Shown here: in pieces, positions 39,136 through 50,967 of the stretch | How positions within the stretch are numbered: the stretch's first letter is position 1 | Layout of the letters: each line of letters begins with the position of its first letter | Assembly (NCBI GenBank): GCA_028023455.1 | Contig: JAQFVV010000072.1 | Coordinates: 5,214,214-5,278,213, forward strand | Direction: 5' to 3' | Origin: Epiperipatus broadwayi | Taxonomy: Eukaryota; Onychophora; Udeonychophora; Euonychophora; Peripatidae | DNA: 64,000 nucleotides | Notes under the pieces: generated by a model | What the model saw: only the letters and a program-made list of their open reading frames with translations | What the model was told of the DNA's origin: nothing | The model's database searches: none | Made by a program: the position numbers and the translations under genes

Positions 39136-39325
39136 TAAGTGATAATCATTATCATCATCAACCATTATCAGTCCACTGCAGCATAAAGGTCTCTCGAAGT
39201 TCAATCAATCTTCTCCGATCTTTAGCTTCTCTTCTCCACATTACTACTGCACACTTTTTTATTTCATCCATCCATCTCACATGTGGTCTCTTTCTGGGTC
39301 TTTTACAATCTCTTGGAATCCAGTA
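39136..39325 (-). pseudogene. LINE 3'-end fragment (copy 1), RT C-terminal tail
   Basis: On minus the frame decodes fragments of a non-LTR RT C-terminal signature: RPRKRPHVRWMDEI, then WRREAKDRRRW and a tail near the stop. It is followed by a (GAT)n-like 3' simple repeat (ATCATCATC on plus at about 39155). This short, 5'-truncated copy of fewer than 200 bp is the first of a tandem pair with 39420-39628. Confidence 0.85.
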
Positions 39326-39419
39326 TCCATGAATATTGGACTATGAACTATCCCAAAAGTGCTTGTCAGTAACATTTGGATAATATTTATTTTCAAGCAC
39401 TATTAATAGCTTCATTATC

Positions 39420-39628
39420 AGTGCGCAAAGCACATCATCATCATCATCATCATTATCAACCATTATTAATCCACTGCAGGATGAAGGTCTCTCCAAGTTT
39501 AATCCATCTTCTCCGATCTTTAGCTTCTCTTCTCCACATCACCCCTGCACACTTTCTTATTTCATCCATCCATCTCACATGTGGTCTTTTTCTGGGTCTT
39601 TTACAATCTATTGGAATCCAGTTTAAGA
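39420..39628 (-). pseudogene. LINE 3'-end fragment (copy 2), RT C-terminal tail
   Basis: A closely similar copy with a better-kept frame: on minus the reading covers KRPRKRPHVRWMDEIRKCAG then VMWRREAKDRRRW and ILQWINNG, ending in a (GAT)6-like 3' microsatellite (39436-39453 on plus, CATCATCAT). Tail signatures of this form are common at the C-termini of animal endonuclease/RT LINE proteins. No catalytic domain is included. Confidence 0.88.
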
Positions 39629-40256
39629 TTTCAATTGTCTATCTATTATCATATAATCGTTATATTCCACAATTAATCGGCAAGATAAGTCTAAAGAGTG
39701 TCATCAAAATAGTAGGTCAATATTTGAATCAACCTCTAAGAAAATATATATAATAGCATCAGTTTATTTTACTTTCAGATAACTTGAATCATCTAGATAG
39801 TGCTATCCTTTAACATTTAAAAAATCTATACTATTTACTTTCATCCCGTATTCATTTTTTGGCTTCGAATATCATATCATTGATATATATATAGTAAGGA
39901 TTAATTTATTAAAATAAATAAAAAAAATATTTCGTTAAGAAAATGTTTTTTTTTTTCAAAAATCACCCATTTTAATGCTTTAATCTCCGGGAAAATAATT
40001 AAATCAAATTAATAACTAAAAATAAACTAAATCAAAATATAATACATTAGTTCAATTCATTGTATGCCAATGCATATGTAGACATATACATGCTAAATTC
40101 TAAGACAAATTAAATATTTACGTACAGACAACTACAAACAAGTTTTAAATGTGTACATGGATTTTAGTTTAACAATTAACAAAAAAAAGTCTGAAAAATA
40201 TATTTATCAAAAACAGTGTGCGTGCTTGTTTTAAATTGAAATTTTAATAGATTAGC

Positions 40257-42115
40257 TTGTTGAGAAAGGTTAAAATTTTAAAGCCTGTTTATGTCAATAA
40301 TTTGAACGTTTATAACAGAAAAAGTATATATGCTGAATGCTTGAAACTTAATACAGGTGATATAAATCAAGAAAGAAGTTTAAATCAAATAGTCAACAGC
40401 CAAAGTGCAATGATAAATAGAGACAATCACAGAAAAATAGATCAATCTATGTTTTCCCTGATCTTGAGCAAAATTAAACCACGATGATACGGAACTTAGG
40501 CAGCACCGATCCAACGATGACTTAAATCCAGAAGAATATCAGATTACTAACGATGAGCTTAATGCTAGGATTTCTCCCATATTGTTTGGTTCATTCTCTA
40601 CTACAATGATAACACCTTGATTCTAAGTACGACTAATAGAGAATGAGAACTGTTTACATTCCCAACAAATGAATTGTTTGCGTTAATTAAAAACTTGAAA
40701 ATCAGTGATTACCCTCCCAAAAAAATACATGATTGTTGAGTTTGAAAAGGTGCTAATAAAGGAGCAATTCAAAAGGACTCAGATGTACTTAGATCACAAA
40801 TATCTAGTGAAAATTGATACAAATAGACTGAGGACGGTATCAGGAGTAATCCACAATTGCTATGTAGGATTTGTGCAAAAAGATTTGCAAAGACAACTGA
40901 CACAATTTGGAACAGTAGTATGTTTTAGATATATAATGGAGAAAAGAGCTGGAATAGAACTGTCATCCAACCATGCAGCCTTTACTATGGACTTAAATAA
41001 TGGAATCAACCCAAAAGATATACCTTCCATTCTTGAAGCAACCAGATGTCCAATATATGTAGCAGCACATGGTGTGCAACGGGAGACCGGACTCATCTAA
41101 TTAAGTCCTGCCCTGCAAGAATATGTCAAAGATGTAATAAAAGCAATAATAGGTACCACAAGTGCACATCATTAGGCACTGTCTCATGGTCAGTGAATCA
41201 GTCAACAGGGATTGAACCTCAGGAACTGTTATTGGAGGGTACAGGTGATTTAAGATAGATCAACAGGCAAGTTCACAAAGGGGGACTTAAGAAGGCCAGA
41301 CAGAAGTATCTATGGAAGAAAGTGCTTTGAAAGCAGCTCTAGTGATACCAGTCTTTAGAACCAAAAGAAAGAATCAGGAACAGTCTGGCTCATAGACTGA
41401 TGAGAGCAGTGTTGTAGAGTTTAATATTGATTTCAGTGGCAAACAATGAAAAAAGACTGGTTTGATACTGCAAAGTTGATAAGAAACAATGATAGAAAGA
41501 AGACTAGATTGGCTGAGTCAAAACTGGATAACAGGATGGGAGTTGAGTCAATGAATGCAAAAGATAATGCCTTGGCATCTTCTGCCTGTGGTTGGGTGGA
41601 AAAGAGCTTGCCACTCTCATCGAAACTCAAATCATACGAATGTTATATAAAGTCGAAAGGAGAATGCTTTCAAAGCGTGGGGCATGACTATACTCTAAAT
41701 AAAAAAGTGGAGGGAATTTCAGATGAATTATGGAGCAATATTGAATTTAAAAGTAAGCCTGCCAGAACTGGCAGGTGAGTCAAAATTGATTATTATCCGA
41801 AAATGACCCAGGAGCAAATTGAAAAGAATCAAAGAATAAGATATAGGAATGAAATGAAGCATTGGTCAAACATGGAAGACAATGATGATGAAGAAAGAAG
41901 AAAATTCACGCAGACAATGTCATGGAAACAAAAAAGTGCCAACCTAAAGAATATGGCAATTGAAACTCACAAACAACCAGTGCAACCCGATAGTGAAATT
42001 GTGGATGAGCTTGGATAATCCACAAAGGATGAAGTTATTAATCTACAGATAATGTTCTATAATGAAGCAGATGAAATGCTAATCTAAGTGTCCCCTAAGA
42101 AGTTGTCCTGTAAAA
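40257..42115 (+). pseudogene. LINE ORF1-like protein, decayed (zinc-knuckle)
   Basis: Consecutive frames shifted relative to each other: 40257-40487, 40705-41100, 41046-41258, 41446-41778 and 41803-42018. The 40705 frame (FKRTQMYLDHKYLVKIDTNR onward) resembles the RNA-binding region of an ORF1 protein. The 41046 frame holds a CCHC-like knuckle (C-ATGDRTHLIKSC-P-ARICQRC) as in LINE ORF1 nucleic-acid chaperones. Downstream frames are charged and lysine-rich. Frame breaks near 41060 and 41260 and upstream stops show it is dead. No endonuclease or RT follows before 42.1 kb, so only an ORF1 region survives. A host CCHC protein pseudogene is possible but less likely. Confidence 0.65.
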
Positions 42116-42679
42116 TAAAATTGAGATATTCAATCGAAACAAGAAATGCAAAGTGAAAGAGTTTTCTAAGAATATATATTTGTAAAACTTTATTGAAATC
42201 TATGATAACATGAACCAATGTATCTAATCTTGTAAATTCCGGTACTTGGCAGTCTTTTTCCTTAATAAAAAAAAAAGTATTTCACCTTATTGATCTTTGG
42301 TCAATATTTCTTTTAAACTATATATTCATGTGAAAATAATTTGAAATGAAAATCTAAAATTATTTGAAACTATTTTTTTATATAAATAAAATTTATCTAA
42401 ATTGTTAAATAATTTTCTGCTAAAAAAAGTTGTTTTCCCCAAACCTTTAGAAATCAATCAAACCGTATAATTATTTCTTTAACAAGCACAAGTAAAAAGT
42501 TAACCCAGTGGGTGCTTTTCTATCCCAGAATATTCTCATATTTTACTCCATGTCTAAATATATGTTGCTCAATTAACAGAACTAGAATTTCCTACAACAT
42601 AGAGAAAGAAAACTTATTTCTAAAAACATCACTACTGTAAATAGAAAAGTTTTTTAGTTATTCTATACTTTATTTTCTA

Positions 42680-42862
42680 ATCATAATCAACCATTATCAA
42701 TCCACTGCAGGATAAAGCTCTCTCCAAGTTCAATCTATTTTCTCTGATCTTTAGCTTCTATTCTCCACATCACCCCTGCACACTTTCTTATTTCATTCAT
42801 CCATTTCACATGTGGTCTCTTTCTAGGTCTTTTACAATGTTTTGGAATCCAGTTTAAGATTT
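42680..42862 (-). pseudogene. LINE 3'-end fragment (copy 3)
   Basis: The same sequence as 39136-39325 and 39420-39628 (TCCACTGCAGGATAAAG, TTTAGCTTCTATTCTCCACA, TTTCACATGTGGTCTCTTTC). It is slightly more diverged and has almost lost the CAT microsatellite tail. Confidence 0.85.
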
Positions 42863-43104
42863 TGTAATATCTCTACTTAAAGTTACATTGCATACACTTT
42901 TGATTTTAAGTGGCTTGAACACAATTTAAGGTCCATTATAATTAAAACATTATTACTGATATGAGTGAGGAATATCCTAATGAACTGGTAAAATAGTGAC
43001 ATAAATTTTTAAATTCAGTTTGGTATTTACATATTAGTCCTGTGGTGATGAAAGTTGCTCCTTAAACATGTAAACCAATTGAACACATTTACAATCATCT
43101 AAAT

Positions 43105-44688
43105 CAGTGCAGTGTTTTCCAACCTGTGGTACGCGCGAGTTGCTGGTTGGTGGTACATGAAAAATAATCAATAATGGCGGACATAAAAAAAAAAATTAAA
43201 TCATAAAAATATAGAAACGTTTTTTCCTATAATTCATAAAAAATTATTTTAATTAATAATATTATACAGTAAAGTTGTTAATATGTACAATCGATAACGA
43301 TCTTTAATGTTAATGATAAAATTGAAAGTATGATTAAGAAATTAGATTTTTGGAAACAGTAATATATATAAGTATCGAAAACAATCAACTGGAAGTATTC
43401 GAAACTCTACATATTTTTTTGTTTGAAAATAAGATTAGTCTGTCTCAAGATATACGAAAAAATATAATAGCACATTTAACAGGATTAAAATGGTCTTTCA
43501 TGGAAAATTTTCCAAACCCGAAAACACAAATGATAATTGGATTTCAAACAACTTCTATGCAGAAAATTTAGAAAAAGCTACATCATTATCAATAAAGGAT
43601 AAAGAAAATTTAATAGAATTATCATGTGACAGAACTTTACACGTAGAATTCAAACGACATAATCTAATTAATTTTTGATTAAACATTAAAGAATATAAAC
43701 AACTTTCTGAGAAAGCTCTTAAATTATTATTACCATTTACTAGTACGGAATTAGTAGGAAGAGTTTTTTCTTCATATATTTTTTTAAAAAATAAGTATGA
43801 TTGAACGCAGCTGTAGACTTAAGGGTATACCTCGCATCTTTTGAACCAAATTTCAAAAAATTATGTTGTTCGAAACAAGCACAAAGATCTCATTAAATTT
43901 ATTTTATAAAAATATTTGATTATGATAAGAAAATATATTAATTGTTTTTTTATAATTTTGTGTTTTTATTAAACCCATTTATTAGTAAATGAAAAATGAC
44001 AAAATAGTAGATAAATAATGAGTCGGATCAAGGCAAATCAATCTAAATTATTTAATTTGAAAGTATGTATTAGGAAAAAATCATACCCAGAAATTAGACT
44101 CTCATTAATTCTTGATCATCTATTGTGGATTACTAGATGTAAGCTAGTATTTAATCATCAAAATTTTAATCCTATTAACTTCATGCAGAACAATATAAAG
44201 AAAACAAGAACAAGAGATAGCCTGGTAACCCCTGAGGTTATTTTTACCAGGACTTGGGACATGCTGGATTTATCCTCTCCATGGCCCAACCAATAACAAG
44301 ATGCTCCAAAAAAGAGAAAACAGACTCAAATTCGGGAAAACCAAATGAAGGAATGAAAAAACACTTTGAATAAAATATATACCAAATAACCTTTAATGTA
44401 ATAATGTAATCTTTAATAAATTATTTTGGAAAAAATATGAAACTTTGAACAAAGACATACATATAAATATGTTACAGTGAGTTTATAATTTCAGTGAATT
44501 TATAATCTGGCATGACGTTTAAGCGATGTGAATACATACATGGTCACCCTATAATATTTATAATGCAAATAAAATAACACACTCACTATAACAAATTTCA
44601 CGAAATACAATCATTTTTATGAAGTGGTACAATTTAGCGTGATGTACTACCAAGTGGTACGCAAGCCAAAAAAGGTTGGGAAACACTG
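43105..44688 (+). mobile_element. hAT transposon (1.58 kb) with 8-bp target duplication and dead transposase
   Basis: Flanked by ATCTAAAT (43097-43104 and 44689-44696), an exact 8-bp duplication. The left end is CAGTGCAGTGTTTTCCAACC, with the CAGTG doubled; the right end on minus is CAGTGTTTCCCAACCTTTT, so the inverted repeats are hAT/Charlie type. Coding remains at 43350-43678 include IYISIENNQLEVFETLHIFL and QDIRKNIIAHLTGL, then KALKLLLPFTSTELVGRVFS (about 43710-43770), which matches the C-terminal dimerisation region of ZBED5-like hAT transposases. Stops and frameshifts break it. A 92-codon frame at 44018-44296 is not recognisably transposase and is unexplained. Subterminal GTGGTACGCGCGAG recurs inverted as GTGGTACGCAAG at the right end. 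Confidence 0.9.
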
Positions 44689-44825
44689 ATCTAAATAAAA
44701 AAATGAATTAATTTTTTAACTGAATATTAGATAATATTCCAATCAGGAGAAAGTTGTTAGTCAAAATATTGGTTTCGCTGCTAATTTTATGATTTAAAGC
44801 ATGCTGTGATGTCACGAAAGAATTA

Positions 44826-45050
44826 AAACAGGCAAAACTCTCTATATGTATTGCCACTCAGTGCAAGCCAGAGTAATCAATGAGACCAGAAGATTTGTGC
44901 ATAAAATCCCATCTAGTACCTACTCATCCAATAGAATCCATTGATTACTCTGGCTTGCACTGAGTGACAATACATATAGAGACTTTTGCCTGTTTTAATA
45001 ACAGTTAAGAGCAAGCATAAGAAATGATGATCATGTGATGTCATGAAAGT
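44826..45050. repeat. Hammerhead repeat family A, short inverted copy lacking the ribozyme
   Basis: AACAGGCAAAACTCTCTATA and CTCAGTGCAAGCCAGAGTAA pair with their inverses near 44945-44998. The middle, where other copies carry the ribozyme, is deleted (CTACTCATCCAATAG joins GAATCCATTGATTACTC). The near-identical GTGATGTCACGAAAG (about 44810) and GTGATGTCATGAAAG (about 45036) flank it, one possibly being the element tail. Confidence 0.85.
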
Positions 45051-45838
45051 AGGTTGGCATGATTAATCAATCATCCAGTGAAAGTAAGGTGTGCACCTGG
45101 TTCACTGTCCAGCTTTAATTCCTAATGAGTGATTGAACAACTTTTTATTCAACAAAATGATTAAACTGACCACTACCAAGGACGATGCAGTCACTACTTT
45201 CAGAAAACGATCATAGAGTGGAATAATTACAAGTGAGAAGTTTGTGCGTGTAGCATGTTATCCTCAGAAAACACAAAATTCTTTCAACAAGAATAACTTT
45301 TAAAATATACTTGAAATTTACAGAAATTTATTCACTCAATCATTTAAAATCTCATAATCAATAATAATAAAAGTGTTAATTTAATGAACTGTTGGAAAAT
45401 ATACTCCAATACAGATTTTATTTTATAAGCTGCTTAAAGTTCATCATTAATAGACATAAAAAAAAACTAAATAAGTCTTCAAATATTTATCTGTTGGATT
45501 TATTAATTGCTTGATTTATTTATCATCATAAAAAGAATGACAAAATCTATGTTCCAAAATAATTGTATGCAATAACGATCCTGCCTACTTTTCAGGATAA
45601 AAATATTTTTCAAATCTCCATCAAATTTCACCATACTATAACTGATTAATCCTATTGTTTGAAGAAAAAATAAATTAAAATTACATCATGCCAAATGTCA
45701 ACTTTAAAGTCTCCAAGGAACTGTATAAACAATTCCCACAATCTATTACCATTTCTCTATTTCTTATAAAGTAAAAAAAAAGAAAAACTGTAAATTGATT
45801 TTTATATTTTGATGTCATTAATAATGATACTTTATCTG
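45051..45838. other. AT-rich stretch, no gene seen
   Basis: I recognise no protein family, RNA gene or repeat in this interval. Short frames such as 45681-45935 run into the SINE and are not supported. Confidence 0.5.
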
Positions 45839-45857
45839 GACAATTAGTTAAAGTTTT

Positions 45858-45930
45858 TTTTTTTCCATGTGTCAAAGCATCGGCCGGAAGCCCACGAGCA
45901 GCTGTGCTGATCACTCGGCTACCAATGCTT
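45858..45930 (-). mobile_element. tRNA-derived SINE (third family), short copy with 19-bp target duplication
   Basis: On minus: AGCATTGGTAGCCGAGTGATCAGC (A-box region) followed by CGTGGGCTTCCGGCCGATGC. The middle of the head is deleted relative to 22758-22859. Direct repeats of GACAATTAGTTAAAGTTTT (45839-45857 and 45931-45949) flank it exactly, proof of retroposition. A poly-T run on plus precedes the copy, i.e. its 3' poly-A on minus. Confidence 0.88.
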
Positions 45931-46239
45931 GACAATTAGTTAAAGTTTTGACAGTGTTTATAGACTAAAAGGAAAAAAAAAATTAATGTGTTTACATAGT
46001 TATTTTCTTCAATGTCTTATTAGTAATAATAAAATACTATACTCCAAGATTGCCAAAATTTTAGATAATATCAGAGAATGATTCATGGTTAAAAATTTCC
46101 ATTCAGTGCTTCTCTGATAAGAAAATACACATTTTGATATTAGTGTTTGCTTTAGAAGAGATTAATTCCAAATACTTATTAATTTCTAATGCTATATTGA
46201 AATAAATATCCAAACATCAAATCATCTTTATGTTGTGAT

Positions 46240-47745
46240 ATGATATACTATGGCGTTTCCTTTCTCAGAGTCAAGAATCTCTCAGCCACTATGCTCAGAG
46301 AAATCTGTTACCCACATTACCTTCCCTTTCCATTCACCACCCTAAGTTTTTCCATATTCTTCTCTATTTTATTCCATCCCACTTACAAAACATTCACTTT
46401 GTCAGCTCTATGGTCTTTATATCTAAATCCCCCCTTATCTTTTTCCAAACCCAGCATAAAAACCAAGATCCCACTTTCTGTATAATCACTTTGTTTATAT
46501 TTATTTTCCCACTTCATTATTTGTACCCTTTCTGCTTGTAGACATTTACATTCAATTAACAGATGCCTAATATTTTCTATGCTCTCCTTACATAACTTGC
46601 AGACAAAAAACCTATATTTTTCCATTTATGTGTATTTCTTTGTTCCTAATGATCCCATTCAAGCCTTAAACAGTAAACTACTTTCCTTGCTATTATTATA
46701 AATTAACTTGCACCCAATATTGTTTACTTCTATATATATTTAAACTCTTTTTACTCTTCGTATTATGTTCTCCATTTCTCCAACTCCCTATTTTTTATTA
46801 ATGTATCTATTCGTCTATCCCATTCCTTGCCACTATAACATTCAACAATTCTCCTAATACAATCATTCCACCTTTTGTATAAGTATACTGACTTATCCAA
46901 ATCTTTTGTATACTGTACTACCTTTCTCACCTGCCCTTTACTCACAACCCAATTAAATACTGTTTGGGCTATTCTCTTATCATCCATAAATTGCAAGTAA
47001 CCAAATAATTTTTTTTTTTTGCATTTCTCATATAAAAACTTGACCATATCATTTCTCCTTGAATTATCTCCTTTGCGGTACACACATCTGCATCTAATGC
47101 ATGTCTTCTTCTTACTTCTCTTTGTATTTTTTCTAAGTAATCTAAAACCCTTTTATTAACACATAATGCACCATTACCATAAGTTAACCCTGCTACTGCC
47201 ACTCCTTTCCATACAATTCTAGCAACATCATTTTTATTATATGAAAACACTATTCATTTCTTTATCAGACTTTATTTTTCTTTGTTTCATTTATCAATTT
47301 TTCTCCCATTCATCCAAGCAATTTCTCTGATGTCTTAAGATAATTCCCAAATAGTTATATCTATTCACCACATTTAACTTAATATTCCCCAATAAAAATT
47401 CTTTGTCTTCCCTTTCTTATCATCATTACTTTTGATTTTTCTTCATTAAATTTAATCCCCATCTCTTTACCCATCCTTGTGCATATCTTCAGCATAACCT
47501 CCACATCTTTTCTACTTTCTGTGCACAAAAAGATGTCATTAGCAAATCAAAAACCTGATAATGTATATATTCCCTTGCCATCTATTAATGATATCTCTAT
47601 CCCTCTTCCTAGTCTTTCTATTGCTCTCTCCATTTCTCTCAAATATAACAAAATAGGTGATATAGGGTATCTTTGTCTTAGTCCCATCCCATTTTTAACT
47701 TTAATTGATTCTATATTTCCTAATTGATCTGTACATCCATGTGAT
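46240..47745 (-). pseudogene. 5'-truncated non-LTR retrotransposon, copy 1 (RT palm to 3' end)
   Basis: Read on minus from 47745: GLRQRYPISPILLYLREME (RT block 4), a catalytic region where FADD has become FAND near 47545, then KEMGIKFNEEKSKVM (47480-47450), and the thumb/post-RT region at 47250-46763 (SYNKNDVARIVWKG, YLYKRWNDCIRRIVECYSGK). A C-terminal Cys/His motif, CKLCKESIENIRHLLIECK, is in 46625-46383. Several frameshifts and stops occur. The 3' end (GGGCATAGTGACTGAGAG-like) is at about 46240-46290. Truncation is inside RT just upstream of block 4. Confidence 0.9.
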
Positions 47746-47754
47746 TTTGATGTG

Positions 47755-49250
47755 ATGCACTGTGATTTCTCCTTATATGAAGTCAGGGATCTCTCAGCCA
47801 CTATGCCCAGAGAAACCTGTCAGCCACTTTACTTTTCCTTTTCATTCCCTGGTCTAAGCTTTCCCAAATTCTTCTCTATCCTGTTCCATCCTATTTCCAC
47901 AACATAATCTTTGTCAACTCAATAGGCTTTATATGTAAATCCCCTTTATCTTTTCCCGAATCCAGCATAAAAACCAATAACCCACTTTCTGTATAATCAT
48001 TTGGTTTATATTTACTCTCCCACAACTTCCATTATTTGTAACCTTTCTCTTTCAGGCATTTACATTCAATTAACAGATGCCTAATATTTTCTATGACTTC
48101 CTTACACAACTTACAGACTAAATCACCCAAATTTTTTCCATTTATGTATATATTCTTTTGTTGCTAAAGATCCTGTTCGAGCCTTAAACAGTAAACTACA
48201 TTCTTTGCTATTATCATAAATTAACTCTCACCCAATATTCTGTCTATTTTTATATATATTTAAACTCTTCTTACTTTCCAAACTAGTTCTCCATCTTTCC
48301 AACTCTTTATTCTTTATTAATGCATCTATTCTTCTATCCCATTCCTTATCACTATAACACTCAATAATTCTCTTAACACAATCATCCCATCTTTTGTAGA
48401 AGTATACCGACATAAATTCTTTATCCAAATCTTCTGCATATTCTATTATCTTTCTCACCTATTTTGCTGCTTGCCCTTCACTCATAACCCAATTGAATAC
48501 TATTTTTGGCTATTCTCTTATTATCCATAAACTGCAACCTACCAAACATTTTCATTTTGCATATCTCAATAAAAAATTTGACCATCCAATTTCTCCTTGA
48601 ATTGCCTTCTTTGCTGTTCACACATCTGCATCTAATGCTTGTCTTCCTACTTCTCTTTGTACTTATCTAATATCCCTTTACTAAAACATCATTACCATGT
48701 TTTAACCCTGTTAATGCCACTCTCTTTCATACAATTCTAGCTACATCATACTTAATATATGAAAACACTGTTAATTTTTTTCATCAATCTCTTTCTTTTC
48801 TTTACTTCATTTATCAATTTTTTCTCCCATTCATCCAAACAATTTCTCTGATTTCTTAAACTGATTCCCAGAAAGTTATACCTATTCACCACACTTAACT
48901 TTATATCCCCCAATAAAAATTCTTTGTCTTCTCTTTCCTCAGCATTAACCATAATTACTTTTGATTTTTCCTCACTAAATTTAATGCCCATCTCTTTACC
49001 CACCATTGCACATGTCCTCAGCATAACTTCTATACCTTCCTTTGTTTCTGTGCACAAGAAGGCATCATCTGCAAATAAAAGACCCGATAATGTATATAAT
49101 CTCTTACCACATATTAATGGTATCTCTAGCCCTCTTCCTACTCTTTCTATTGCTCTCTCCATTTCTCTCAAATACAACAAAAACAAAATAGATGAAATAA
49201 AACATCTTTGCCTTAGTTCCACCCCATCTAACAGTAAGAAATTCAATTAC
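47755..49250 (-). pseudogene. 5'-truncated non-LTR retrotransposon, copy 2 with intact FADD
   Basis: The same element as copy 1, directly adjacent and in the same orientation. The open part (49246-48752, 164 codons) has VELRQRCFISSILFLLYL (RT block 4), LLFADDAFLC (catalytic FADD at about 49075), MGIKFSEEKSKVIMV (block D) and LSVVNRYNFLGISL (block E). Downstream fragments at 48458-48228 give YKRWDDCVKRIIECYSD. The zinc-binding tail and 3' end lie at about 48120-47760 but are broken. The copy cannot retrotranspose: no endonuclease or N-terminal RT. The clade is not fixed; a Jockey/CR1-type LINE is the likely group. Confidence 0.9.
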
Positions 49251-49256
49251 GCCCTC

Positions 49257-49440
49257 TGTGAATAAATATATTAGTCTCCATTTCAAAATAGCCAACCCCA
49301 AAAAGTATCTCTTTGAAACTGTACGCTCTTTTTTTGAATTAGTTCATGATTCAATATTTAAGATCTAATAATGTACAGTTTCAGAGGTACTATTTTGGGC
49401 TGGCTATTTTGAAATAGATACTCTAATATATTTATTTGCA
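49257..49440. repeat. Foldback MITE-like hairpin adjoining the LINE
   Basis: AATAAATATATTAGTCTCC and TTTCAAAATAGCCAACCC at the left pair with GGGCTGGCTATTTTGAAA and TACTCTAATATATTTATT at the right. The stem is about 70 bp around a 35-bp loop. It begins a few bases beyond the truncated end of LINE copy 2. Confidence 0.85.
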
Positions 49441-49937
49441 GAGGATATAACTAAATTTTTTAATGTTGGAGATGAGTGGATATTTGGATATTATTATGCT
49501 TAGTATTTTTGCTGAAGTCGAATTATACCCTCAAGTATATTTTATATATATGGACATGGTTTAAGATTGCTGCCAATTATAAATTTAAAATATTCTAAAA
49601 TGAAATAATATTTTTATGGTAACATTAAATATTTAATTGTGCCCTCACAGTTTGAAATATTGTACTTTAAACCACATAGATTTATTGAATATTAATTCTT
49701 ATTAGTTCATATATTTTTTTAATAATGGGTGAGACAGTCTTTAAAATGTCATGTATAGTCAGAGAAAAAAGTTATTTCTTAATGTGTTTGGCTGCCATAT
49801 ATCCCAATTTATACTTAGTTAATAAATGTTCTTTATTACATGATTGCATACTAGTTTTCATTTATATTTGTTCAGCACACACAGATGTTCTGCTAATATG
49901 GTTACATGCACACATATATTCAAATATGCACACATCT

Positions 49938-50224
49938 TAAAACAGGAAAAAACTCTTCATATAGTAGTGCTATTCAGTGCAAGCCAGAGTAATCAATGGA
50001 TGCCAGAAGATTTATGCATAAAATCCCTATCTATTTCCTACTCATCCAATAACCCCAGACTAGTTTCTGGCTTGTGGCCTTCGTCAGTGAGGAACCTTGA
50101 ATCTGAGAGCATTGCACCTAGATCTAGGATTACTCTGGCTTACCCTGAGTGGCACTACTGTATGGAGAGTTTTGCCTGTTTGAATAAGTTATGAGCAAGC
50201 ATAAGAAATGGTGATCATGTGATG
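49938..50224. repeat. Hammerhead repeat family A, inverted copy with intact minus ribozyme
   Basis: The left arm carries the complete family sequence from AACTCTTCATATAGTAGTGC to GCATTGCACCTAGATC. The right arm is short (ATTACTCTGGCTTACCCTG, GGCACTACTGTATGGAGAG) plus the tail AAGCATAAGAAATGGTGATC. The right arm starts beyond its ribozyme, so only the minus-strand ribozyme (50046-50099) remains. Confidence 0.9.
50046..50099 (-). ncRNA. Type I hammerhead ribozyme motif, family A (all core positions kept)
   Basis: On minus: CTGACGA (50081-50087), stem II AGGC/CACAA/GCCA, GAAA, stem III ACTAGT, GTC (50058-50060). Stem I: TGGGG pairs with CCTCA (one G-T), an internal loop follows, then TTG pairs with CAA. 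Every invariant core base (C3, U4, G5, A6, G8, A9, G12, A13, A14, A15.1-U16.1, C17) is present. Non-ideal points are an A-A mismatch at 10.1/11.1 and a loopless stem III, so activity would depend on dimer formation. Confidence 0.75.
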
Positions 50225-50967
50225 TACACACCTTAGTGTAGTAATTAATAATCAGAATTTTTAGAATATTTTTTTGTGTATAAGTTGGTATTATTCCATT
50301 ATATATAATGCTTCCTTTATATTATATAGTAAATATTGAGAATTTATTATTATTTTCTCTCGCTCAACTAAGACATTCGAAGATGCAATAGCTGAATATA
50401 TAATATTGTTTACAAAAGTGAAATATGTATATCCTGCCTGTGTTGATGATTAATTGTATATTATTTTAAGTTTAAATTTATTTTCTTTTATACTCTTATC
50501 AATAAATAATTTATCTTTATTTTTTACATTTTGCTATTGTTTTTCTTTTCATATTTATTATATTCAATTATTTTAAGATTTGTGCCCAAGATCATATAGT
50601 CTCAATTGCTAATTTTAAGATAGATGAACAGAAGTCTATAGTAATGTTGAATTAGCCTGGCACCCTAAGTTATTTTCTTCAGTTGAGCATGCAGACACCA
50701 ATATATATATATAAGATGAAGACGCAGATCATTCAGGTAAGTATATTTTAGTATATTGCAATATTACATTACTCTTGAAACTATTCCATCCTAAGTAGAT
50801 CAATTATTTTAAAATTCTTAATTAATATTTGATTAACACACAAAGGTTCATTTGTACCTTTACAAGCTATGTTTGAATGCAAGCATCACTTATAATAATG
50901 AAATAGTGAATGTGTCTAAAACACGATAAAAATTTCTCTTCACATTTCAATTGTATGGATAATAAAC

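Noticed and set aside
40705-41258. Working retroviral nucleocapsid
   Set aside because: The zinc knuckle is in a frameshifted, stop-ridden context with ORF1-like surroundings and no LTRs; a LINE ORF1 relic fits better.
49844-50194. 116-codon plus frame
   Set aside because: Runs through a hammerhead family A repeat; similar frames recur in other copies on either strand without conservation as protein.
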